Below are positions 21,415-28,926 of a stretch of DNA of 64,000 nt, piece after piece. The stretch is taken from the NCBI GenBank assembly GCA_029204225.1, contig CM055105.1:51770331-51834330 (forward strand), given 5' to 3'. This DNA is from Diphasiastrum complanatum (taxonomy: Eukaryota; Streptophyta; Lycopodiopsida; Lycopodiales; Lycopodiaceae). The notes beneath the pieces are model-generated. The model was not told the DNA's origin. It was given only the letters and a program-made list of their open reading frames with translations, and made no database searches. How positions within the stretch are numbered: position 1 is the stretch's first letter; the number at the start of each line of letters is the position of its first letter. The translations under genes were made by a program, and so were the position numbers.

Positions 21415-22800
21415 TTAATTTAGTATAGCTACATCATCCTTTGCACCATCATCAATAATGGGAGGCTGAAGCCTTGCCCTAACCAGTATACTCAGGATAA
21501 TTTCTTGTCTAAATATGTACACCTGGCTTGATGTGTACTCAGGAAGTGTAAACTGCAAAATAGAACATTCATGTATTAGTAATGGCCAAAAACATCACCA
21601 TAATAGAAAACTAATTATGATTACAAAATAAGAATAAACAGAATTTATTACCTTAGAAATATCAACATCTTGTTGAAGGTTGAACCACTCTAAAAACAAC
21701 TTGCATTGTATAATGTGTACCACCCACAACTGAATGAATCATTTTGCTGGGGTGACTGCAAAATAATTCAGCACACAAGAAATCAATTATGAAACAAAAT
21801 GAATTAGATTGAAAATATTTCATTAGAATACTGATTTCAAAATGCTATTAAGAAAGATAGAGTTTACCTCCAAACTGACGATCTGCCAGTCCACGGAATG
21901 GGGAACGTCTGTAGGAATATATTTACTTAGATATGGAAGGTATTATCTACATCCTTATGCGTATTTCTCACTGAATTCATCTTGACACAAAAACCTTTAA
22001 TAATATTTTTTACAGATGTCTTAATAGAGATCAGGTTTAAACTCTCGTGGTCACTGCAAAATAAGATTGAATTTTCTTTAGCTGCAATTCTGAGAATAGT
22101 TTCCATTGACAATGCCAATGTTAATGCATAAAACAACAAGAAGCATTTAATATATCTTACTTTGTATGATAAGGTATGAGCAGATACTTTGTTGCTGGTG
22201 TGAATTTACTTGTCAAACACTGTGACAATGTGTCATTGTTCTCCTTGAAGGCCTGAAGCATAAAGTTACTTAGCACCAGCAACTCATTTGATGATTCTCT
22301 TGCAATGTCATATTGCAAGAGTGTAAGCCCGGACTCTATCACAGGCTCACTGATAGGAGCCCGTATGACTTTGAGATCCAAGCAATCTATAACTCTAAAA
22401 TTAATACTAAAATCAACTTCATCTAGTCTGAAGCAAAAAGGAGTACCAATAGTATCTATAACATTGGATATGTCTTTCTCAAATTTAAGATAATCATCCG
22501 AATCTATATATGTATAAAAATTTGGAGGAGGAGGAGGAGGAGGTGGATGTGTAGTATCTACAACAATTGAAGGGGTATCCAAAACAGAGGTAGCTATATT
22601 TACAGCATTATCAACAACAACATTATCTACAATGGATTCCGAGTTAGGCTTCACAGAATCTGAAGGGTTAGGCTTCACTTTCTTAGGAGCGCGCTTGGGG
22701 GCTGTTTGGTTCCTAGGACGCTTCGTAGGAAGATCAGTCCTATCTACAGGAGTTGGTCTAGGAGCAGCAGGCTGAGATACATGTAACCTACACCTGAAGA
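21415..22800 (-). pseudogene. Ulp1-like (C48) cysteine protease gene, four or more exons
   Basis: Minus-strand exons: about 22800-22161, 22053-21868, 21755-21652, 21552-21415, with introns of 107, 112 and 99 bp, all GT-AG and all with TTTTGCAG acceptors. Exon 1 starts with a Pro/Lys-rich linker, an eight-Pro run and an acidic region, then YDIARESSNELLVLSNFMLQ and TKYLLIPYHT. Exon 2 ends VDWQIVSLE; exon 3 begins SPQQNDSFSCGWYTLYN, the C48 signature with oxyanion Gln and catalytic Cys. The last exon reads FTLPEYTSSQVYIFRQE and ends with TAA. Such enzymes process SUMO or ubiquitin-like proteins, and plant transposons often carry them. Small shifts near 21920 (after TFHI) and 21690 (after NASCF) break the frame. 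The expected catalytic Asp (DSM-type motif) is replaced by VKM, so it is probably inactive. The 5' end is not fixed. Confidence 0.75.
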
Positions 22801-23126
22801 ATGAGATCTGTATTGCTCATTCCAAGCTGAGCCTAGTCGGGGAGAGTCTTATAATGGCAGTTAAAGCTTTATCATTTTACCTAGGAGGACATAAATTTGT
22901 TGAGACGAATAAGATCATTTTTGTCAAAAGATCTTATGTTTTGAACATTTTAGGCTTTATTGATGGGAATGTTCCTTTAAGGAGCTCCCATTATTCATTG
23001 TATCCCACTTATATTGAGCTTAGTGGAAATAAGGATAATGCACATCTATTAGATGCATACGCTAGTAGAGAATTTCTTCATGACAATACTACCATAGAAT
23101 CTGATACAAGATCTGATGATGAATAG
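22776..23126 (+). CDS. Unknown frame between the Ulp1 gene and gene Z
   Basis: Open from 22776 to the TAG/TGA cluster at 23126, with an ATG at 22854 giving 90 codons. It reads VKALSFYLGGHKFVETNKIIF, then GFIDGNVPLRSSHYSLYPTY, and ends in an acidic tail (ESDTRSDDE). Amino-acid use is ordinary and coding-like, unlike chance frames nearby. It overlaps the likely 5' end of the Ulp1 gene on the other strand. It could be a last exon, since the frame is open upstream of the ATG. I do not recognise it. Confidence 0.4.
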   Translation, partial: DTCNLHLKNEICIAHSKLSLVGESLIMAVKALSFYLGGHKFVETNKIIFVKRSYVLNILGFIDGNVPLRSSHYSLYPTYIELSGNKDNAHLLDAYASREFLHDNTTIESDTRSDDE

Positions 23127-23335
23127 TTGACACTTTTTAATTTGTTATTATACAATCAATACATTTACATTGGCTATTTCTCCTCTCTTGTTCAATGAAT
23201 TTGCAAAGCAACTCTGAACCTGTCAAGATTTGATGGCAGTGATGATTTTCTACTCATCACTCATCTAATTTTCTCTTCCTGTATGAACTTGCATACTTTT
23301 CTAAACTTGTTGTAGTGTGTGGACTTTGTTATATG
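23127..23335. other. Intergenic, no gene
   Basis: AT-rich stretch between the plus-strand unknown frame and the end of gene Z. No motif seen. Confidence 0.4.
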
Positions 23336-23823
23336 TCAAATCTGAACTCTGCGGTAGAACCACTGAAACAATTGACAAATGAAGTTTCGGTTTTCATTGG
23401 TTCCTCCATGTCGTGTATTTTGATGAAATGTTGCTCGTGCTTGCCAGTGTGACTTCTCCATCCCTTGTGATGACCATACACTCAAGCTTCCATATGTATT
23501 TGCAAAAAATGTTGTATGATCTCTTAGTATGTGCTGCATATGTCAAAATCATAATGTTAGTCTTATGTTTGGATCTAAATATATATGAAAATTTGAAAGC
23601 ATTTTGAAAATTTTATACTAACCATGTAATGAGTGATGTGATATTCTCCCCATGCTTTTGATACCTCATTAACAAACTCGACACAAGTCTTTTGAGCAGC
23701 TTTCTTATCAATATCAGAGTATTTTTCTTTTCTTAAAATAGCAATCATACTATCAAGCTTTTTCCATACATCAACTTTTAGTACTTGGGTTTTGTCATCT
23801 TTCTCGAAGTCCTGAGTGGCAAA
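23336..23823 (-). pseudogene. Gene Z, left copy: spliced, WSSQGMEKSHWQ protein, 5'-truncated
   Basis: Minus-strand exon 23823-23623 reads VWKKLDSMIAILRKEKY, a Lys-rich helix and WGEYHITHYM. An 89-bp GT-AG intron (23622-23534) follows, and exon 23533-23336 joins in phase 0: HILRDHTTFFANTYGSLSVW, SSQGMEKSHWQARATFHQ, NTRHGG, then QLFQWFYRRVQI and TGA. The frame is uninterrupted over both exons. A second copy lies on the plus strand at 27680-28119 with the same intron position and length. The His- and Trp-rich motif gives no domain I can name. Upstream it is cut by a gypsy gag fragment. Possibly the C-terminal part of a DNA-transposon protein; that is inference. Confidence 0.6.
23534..23622 (-). 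other. Intron of gene Z, left copy (89 bp)
   Basis: GTTAGT donor after codon ATG of THYM, acceptor ATATGCAG before CAC. The intron in the other copy is also 89 bp and at the same codon. Confidence 0.75.
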
Positions 23824-23837
23824 TAAGTAATATCAAA

Positions 23838-24280
23838 ATGACAAAAGACAAAAAAGTACGTGACTACATTGAACAATTTAAACGATTAGAAAGTCAGGTA
23901 CAAGAGCAACCAACCGAATCCATGCTCATCATTTGGTTCCTCGGACTCCCACAATCGATAAGATGTGAACTTCATTCCAATGATGAATATACATCATTGA
24001 AACAATCCATATCTGATGCCATTCGGGAAGAAGACGAGGGCTCAGATGTTGATGAACCACGAGAACCGAGAGCACATCGTGCTGTCCAAGAAGCTCGCCC
24101 AAATGATGACACTCGAGAACAGTTATGAAAGACACAGATGGAGTTGCTTAACCAGCAACACCAACAATAGATGGAGAAACTCACAAAAGAGTTTCAGAAC
24201 ACTTTTAAGTCTATCCAGAGTTCGATGTCGGGTCAGTTACCCACTGGCCAAATCCACCATAGACAAGAGAACACGTGGTG
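23838..24280 (+). pseudogene. Ty3/gypsy gag fragment
   Basis: The 96-codon frame reads VRDYIEQFKRLESQV, then ESMLIIWFLGLPQSIRCELHS, TSLKQSISDAIREEDEG and an Arg/Glu-rich tail. This is the central part of a Retrotrans_gag domain followed by its hinge. A TGA at 24126 interrupts; the same frame goes on with a Gln-rich LLNQQHQQ and MEKLTKEFQNTFKSI. It ends exactly where the LTR of copia C begins (24281), so C inserted into or joined this gypsy remnant. The N-terminal gag, knuckle and pol are absent. Confidence 0.75.
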
Positions 24281-24930
24281 TGTGAAAGATTCAACTAGTT
24301 ACATCACATTTTGCAATATTTCCATATTTGGCATATTGAGGCCAAAACTTGATTTAGACTTAGAGGTTGACTTTTCAAAGTTCATCAGTCTAAATTTAAT
24401 TTGAATAAACACTTTTTGAAAGTGTGGGAAATATAGAATGCGAGTTTGAGTAGATTCAATTTGAATAAGTTGGGTACATTGAATCTAGACCCAAAATTAG
24501 TAGGGTTAGCATTTTGGTGGGAAAGCCAAGTGGCCAAATAGGGTTTGGACCTGCTATAAAAGGATGTAACTCATGGAGAGAGTCATCTTCTCTCTTCTCT
24601 ATCTCATTTCATGCTTATACATGGTTCTCTTGGGTTCTACTATCCATTGGTGCACTATCTTGGTGATTGCTTGCAATTCTATGTGTAGAATGATCTATAT
24701 TTGCTATTTTTGGATCCGCACGTGTGAAATACAGTAGCTTGATGGTTTTGTACGGAAAGCAACAGTACATAATCATTTCATTCAAGTTTGATCAAGTTCT
24801 ATTAGTGTTTGCATCTCAAATTGTGTGTAGATGCTGATTTTTCTACATTGGTGAAATTGATAGTGTATTTCTCTTTCTAACCAAAGATCATTCAAGTAGA
24901 TTGGATCTTAAGGATCTGAAATCTTTCACA
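24281..24930 (+). repeat. 5' LTR of copia C (650 bp)
   Basis: Begins TGTGAAAGATTC and ends CTTTCACA, directly followed by the PBS. A TATA-like cctgctataaaagg lies at about 24551-24564, about two thirds into the LTR, as expected for an LTR promoter. Confidence 0.85.
24554..24564 (+). promoter_or_regulatory. LTR TATA box of copia C
   Basis: Reads gctataaaagg in the U3/R region; the related fragment has ttataaaagg near 12815. Inferred from position and the matching TATA consensus. Confidence 0.55.
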
Positions 24931-24943
24931 TGGTATCAGAGCT
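24931..24943 (+). promoter_or_regulatory. Primer-binding site of copia C
   Basis: TGGTATCAGAGCT directly adjoining the LTR end CACA. Confidence 0.9.
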
Positions 24944-25530
24944 TGTGTTTCAGGTTATGAAGGAGGAAATCAGATCTATCAATGATTTGTTGAAGATATC
25001 AAGTCTAGAGCATGCTAGAGAGGATTCTACACCAAAATCGAATTTTTTGCTTTTGTAGATTGGATCTTTTGTAGATCAAAACACTAAATAGGTCAATATA
25101 CTTGTTCAATTCCGTTTTTTGAATTCACATGCTGGATTTGGCCGATTTTTGGATCATTGGTTCAGCCTAAGTGGTGGCTTATAGATTGCATATCAAATTT
25201 TCAGCATTTGCATGTAGATTTGGAATAGTCAAATTTTTTTTATTTTGTCAAAACCCTAATTTTGATTGGATCTCTAGATAGTGAGGTTGCTGGACTTCAT
25301 TTGAGTGTGTTTCAATCTTAGGAAGTGGCAAAAGTCATTAGATTGAGGACAAATTATAGGTTGATCAAGATTCCATGATTCTATGTGTTGATTTGCTTGG
25401 ATAAGTGCTAGAAGAGAATTTGTGAGATAGTTTCAAATCTTGGTGATTTCTTTCGAAAGCATTTGTTGATATTCAAAGGAGTGCTTTGTGCATTGAAACA
25501 GGTTGAAAGAGAAGATTAGGTCATTGCTAC

Positions 25531-26298
25531 ATGGCAACCTCAATTGGAGTCATGTTGGAAGCCAATGATAGGCTTACTTCAAGTAACTATTCATTATGGA
25601 AAGTGAGGATGGAGTCACTTCTTGAGATGAATGATGTTTTGGATATTGTTGTAGGTTTGGAGGAGAGACCAGCAACACAACAAGATCAATTGAGGTATTA
25701 CAAGAGGGCCAAGAAGGCTCTACACATGATAAAGATGAATGTTACCAATGAACTTCTCAAGGAAGTTGGTAAGTGCGCATCATCTTTGGAAGCTTGGAAT
25801 TCATTGAAGAAGCTTTATGAATCCAAGTCTACTTCTAGAGTGTTGACTCTAAGAAGGCAAATCTTTTCTTGTTTGCAAAAGAATGAAGAAAGTCCAAGTA
25901 CTTTTGTTTTGAGAATGAAAGCATTGAATGATGAGTTAGCTTGCATAGATGAAAGCATTAAGGAAGGAGAGCTTATTCAAGTGATTCTTAATGGCTTGTT
26001 GGATGCTCATGCTAACATTGTTCAAAGTATTTCTATTCAAAAGACTTTGCCAAGTTTGATGGATCTTCAAGAGGTCCTGATCAATGAGGAATATAGGCTT
26101 CAAGCAAGAGGTGGATCTACATCGACACTTCAAGAGGATGCTATGTTCACAACGGGCAAATTCAAGGGAAAAATTAAAAGCAAGTGGTCTAAAGGGCAAG
26201 ATCAAGTGGATGCTTCTTCAAGTGGCAAAAAGAAGGATAGATCAAAGCTCAAGTGCTTCTATTGTGGCATCAAAGGACACTTTGCAAGTGAGTGCTAG
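25531..26298 (+). CDS. Copia C gag with intact zinc knuckle
   Basis: 255 codons, full length for this family and free of stops to its last residue. MATSIGVMLEANDRLTSSNY and SLWKVRMESLLEMNDVLDIV open the gag domain; then ELLKEVGKCASSLEAWNSLK, LRRQIFSCLQKNEESPST and GELIQVILNGLLDAHANI. A Lys/Ser-rich spacer leads to CFYCGIKGHFASEC, a complete CCHC knuckle. A TAG at 26296-26298 follows the last Cys, where relatives read on into a Lys-rich stretch and protease. This looks like a nonsense change in a gag-pol frame rather than a natural gag end, though gag-only translation cannot be excluded. Confidence 0.85.
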   Translation: MATSIGVMLEANDRLTSSNYSLWKVRMESLLEMNDVLDIVVGLEERPATQQDQLRYYKRAKKALHMIKMNVTNELLKEVGKCASSLEAWNSLKKLYESKSTSRVLTLRRQIFSCLQKNEESPSTFVLRMKALNDELACIDESIKEGELIQVILNGLLDAHANIVQSISIQKTLPSLMDLQEVLINEEYRLQARGGSTSTLQEDAMFTTGKFKGKIKSKWSKGQDQVDASSSGKKKDRSKLKCFYCGIKGHFASEC

Positions 26299-26492
26299 AA
26301 GAAGAAGAGAGATCAAGGAGACAAGCAAGGTAATCTTACTCTTGATGAGGATGGTTTGGATGTGCAAGATGCAAATGATGATGCTTTTGTGATGTCTTCA
26401 TGTATGCTTGCTAATGATGGAGATCTAGATCCTTGGTGGATTGACAGTGGAGCAAGTTCACACATGACCTTCACAAAGAGTACTTCACTTCT
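26299..26492 (+). pseudogene. Copia C protease
   Basis: The gag frame continues past the TAG: DEDGLDVQDANDDAF, then DPWWIDSGASSHMTFTKST. The Asp-Ser-Gly catalytic motif is intact. Just after it (about 26475) a one-base shift moves the reading to the frame beginning at 26493. Confidence 0.85.
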
Positions 26493-27608
26493 TTGTTGGC
26501 ATATGGAGATGACAAGAGGGTGATCTACACGACCAATGATGGTGAGTGTGCAATCAAAGGGATTGGCACAATTCCTATTTCTCTCTCTACAAATAGGAAT
26601 GTTCATTTGGAGGATGTCTTGTTTATTCCATCTATTACCAAGAATTTGCTTAGTGTGAGTCAAATGCTAAGTAAGGGCCTCAAGGTGGAGTTTGATGGAG
26701 ATGCTTGTTTGACCAAAAGGAAGGATGTCTTGATTGGAAAATGTAAAAGGCAAGGGAAGTTGTTCAAACTTGATGCTTGCATTATTGCTAACCAAGTTGG
26801 ATGTGTTGCAAGGGAGCAAATTTCTATTCAAGAGGTTTGGCACAAAAGGATGGGACACCTCAACTTCAAGTCATTGGAGGTAATGGCAAGGAAGAAGGTT
26901 GTGATTGGTCTTCCAAGTTCCTTAAGTAATGACAAGCATGTTTGTGAGTCTTGTGCTTTGTCTAAGTCACATAGACTACCTTATACTAGATCTATTTCTA
27001 GATCTACAAAACCTTTTCAACTTGTACATTCGGATATTCATGGATTTACTACAATTAGCAATAGTGGAGCTAAGATGTATGTAACATTCATTGATGATTT
27101 TAGTAGATTTTGTTGGATCTATCTACTAAAGAGCAAGGATGAAGTGTATGATGTCTTTGTCAAGTTCAAGAATGCAAGGGAGAACCAATTTTCCACAAAG
27201 ATCAAGTGCTTGAGAGGTGACAATGGTGGTGAGTACATATCTAACAAGTTCAAGGCTTTTTGTGATGAGCATGGGATCAAGAGGGAGTATACAACATCAA
27301 GGACCCCACAACAAGATGGAGTGGCTGAAAGGAAGAATAGAACTTTATGTGAAATTGCTAAAGTTATGAGGTTAAGTGCTAATCTTGACAAACCATTTTG
27401 GGATCAAGCTTTGTTTGTGCCAATTTCTTGTGCAATAGGTGGCCGAGTGCTATTTTGGATGAGTGCTATTTTGGATGGAAGGACACCTTTTGAGATGCTA
27501 TTCAAGAGGAGGCCGAGTGTCAACTTTCTAAGAACCTTTGGATGCACATGCTATGTCAACATTACTCTTGATGATAGGACCAAGGAGGATCCATGCAGGA
27601 CTACATAA
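26493..27608 (+). CDS. Copia C pre-integrase and integrase, open but 3'-truncated
   Basis: 371 codons. CAIKGIGTIPISLS, VLFIPSITKNLLSVSQML and GKLFKLDACI are the region before integrase. VWHKRMGHLNFKSL (His pair) and CESCALSKSHRLPY (Cys pair) form the HHCC finger. Catalytic residues lie in LVHSDIHGF (Asp), CLRGDNGGEYIS (Asp) and VAERKNRTLC (Glu), all present. GRTPFEMLFKRRPSVN and FLRTFGCTCYVN follow. A near-duplicate VLFWMSAILDGR at about residues 325-335 hints at a small local duplication. The frame ends at EDPCRTT where the element is cut. Confidence 0.88.
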   Translation: MLAYGDDKRVIYTTNDGECAIKGIGTIPISLSTNRNVHLEDVLFIPSITKNLLSVSQMLSKGLKVEFDGDACLTKRKDVLIGKCKRQGKLFKLDACIIANQVGCVAREQISIQEVWHKRMGHLNFKSLEVMARKKVVIGLPSSLSNDKHVCESCALSKSHRLPYTRSISRSTKPFQLVHSDIHGFTTISNSGAKMYVTFIDDFSRFCWIYLLKSKDEVYDVFVKFKNARENQFSTKIKCLRGDNGGEYISNKFKAFCDEHGIKREYTTSRTPQQDGVAERKNRTLCEIAKVMRLSANLDKPFWDQALFVPISCAIGGRVLFWMSAILDGRTPFEMLFKRRPSVNFLRTFGCTCYVNITLDDRTKEDPCRTT

Positions 27609-27679
27609 AATGAATGTCACGATTGAAAAAAGTGACAGACTTTCCGGTTAAAAGGAAACGTTCCTAATAAGCCATCAAT
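27609..27679. other. Junction DNA between copia C and gene Z
   Basis: Short stretch with no recognised motif. It follows the point where copia C loses homology. Confidence 0.35.
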
Positions 27680-28119
27680 TGGAGGTGCTAAAGCAAGAAG
27701 ATTCTTATCCAATCACACATGCAAAGAATCAAGTGTTAGATACAAAATATGGAGAGAAATTGTTCAAGACACACGAACACTAGAAGTCGAGTGGAAAAGA
27801 GACAAGTCTGGACCAATTTAGACAAACTCATAGGTGTTATCAGAAACGAAAATCTATCATCATTGCAAAATCATTGCACCACATGTGTAAAATTTGTACA
27901 TGATCGTTGGGGAAAAGACAACGTTACTCATTACATGGTGCTAATCTATATCATTATCTGATAATTTTCTCATTCAGGCTTATATTTTTTTCTACTGATG
28001 TAGCTAATCAAAACTTTTGTCTGCAGCACATCCTTCTTCAACATGCAAATTATTTTTCAAAGGAATATGGGAGCTTAAGTATCTGGTCATCACAAGGCAT
28101 GGAAAAATCTCATTGGCAA
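27680..28119 (+). pseudogene. Gene Z, right copy: spliced, truncated by copia D
   Basis: Reads ARRFLSNHTCKESSVRYKIW, then after a one-base shift VWTNLDKLIGVIRNENLSSL and RWGKDNVTHYM. Then comes an 89-bp intron (27938-28026, GTGCTA donor, GTCTGCAG acceptor) and HILLQHANYFSKEYGSLSIW, SSQGMEKSHWQ, where homology ends at 28119 against the tail of copia D. It matches the left copy (23336-23823) codon for codon around the splice site but on the opposite strand, so the two copies point 5' end to 5' end. It extends further 5' than the left copy. Domain unknown. Confidence 0.6.
27938..28026 (+). other. Intron of gene Z, right copy (89 bp)
   Basis: Same codon position and same length as in the left copy. 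Splicing joins THYM to HILLQH in frame. Confidence 0.75.
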
Positions 28120-28926
28120 AAGACTTTGAGCATAGTTTACTTGACTTATAAAGATAAAATCAGACCCTCTAAGTACTTCTATGCCTAAGATGAAGTGAAG
28201 ACACCCTAGATCTACCATCTTGAACTCTAAGGATAGATCTATCTTGATTTTTTCAATACCATCAACACTATTTTCACTAATGATGATGTCATCTACATAA
28301 ATGAGTAAAAGTACAATACCAACATCATCAAACTTAATGTAAAGAGTGGGATCATATTCACTTTGAACAAAAGAAAGTGAAATAAGATAGCAATGTAATC
28401 TTGAATTCCAAGATCTCGAGGCTTGCTTCAAGCCATAGATGCTTCTTTGGAGATGGCATACTTTGTTCTCCATTCCATGCTTGATGAACCCTTGTGGCTG
28501 CTCCATATAGATATCCTCTTCCAAAAAACCATTCAAGAAAGCATTAGAGACATCCATTTGACATAGAATCCATCCAAAATGTAATTCAAATGCAATGATT
28601 AGCCTTATTGTGACCATCTTGGCCACGGGTGCAAAATTTTCCTCATAGTCTATCCCTCTCTCTTGAGCATAACCTTTTGCAACTAATCTTGCTTTATGTT
28701 TGTTAACACTCCCATTTGCATTCAACTTAAGCTTGAAGACCCACTTGCATCCTATTACATTCCTTTGAGGTCTCTCAACAAGCAACCAAGTTTCATTCTC
28801 AATCAAGGCATCATACTCATCCAACATAGCTTTATACCATTCTTTGGAGTTCAATGCATCTTCAACATTAGATGGTTCTTGAAAACTAGATAAAGAATAA
28901 GAAGTGGATGAGATACCCTCAACTTG
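28120..28926 (-). pseudogene. Copia D reverse transcriptase, C-terminally cut
   Basis: MNSKEWYKAMLDEYDAL opens the RT (ORF from 28854). GCKWVFKLKLNANGSVNKHK and ARLVAKGYAQERGIDYEENF lead to MDVSNAFLNGFLEEDIYMEQ, CHLQRSIYGLKQASRSWN, and the catalytic YVDDIIISEN. The fragment ends FILGIEVLRG, FISQVNYAQSLL at the junction with gene Z. The linker between integrase (stop at 28927) and this frame is shifted. RNase H is absent. Catalytic Asp pair intact. Confidence 0.88.

Larger units (their letters stand above)
24281..27608 (+). mobile_element. Ty1/copia element C, plus strand, 3'-truncated
   Basis: 5' LTR, PBS, a leader of about 0.6 kb, gag, protease and integrase are present. The element stops inside the post-integrase region (27605); RT, RNase H and 3' LTR are missing. 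The gag-integrase reading is one of the best preserved in the window, with one stop and one shift. A second LTR/leader piece lies at 12517-13370 and a 126-bp gag piece at 31713-31838. Confidence 0.85.
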
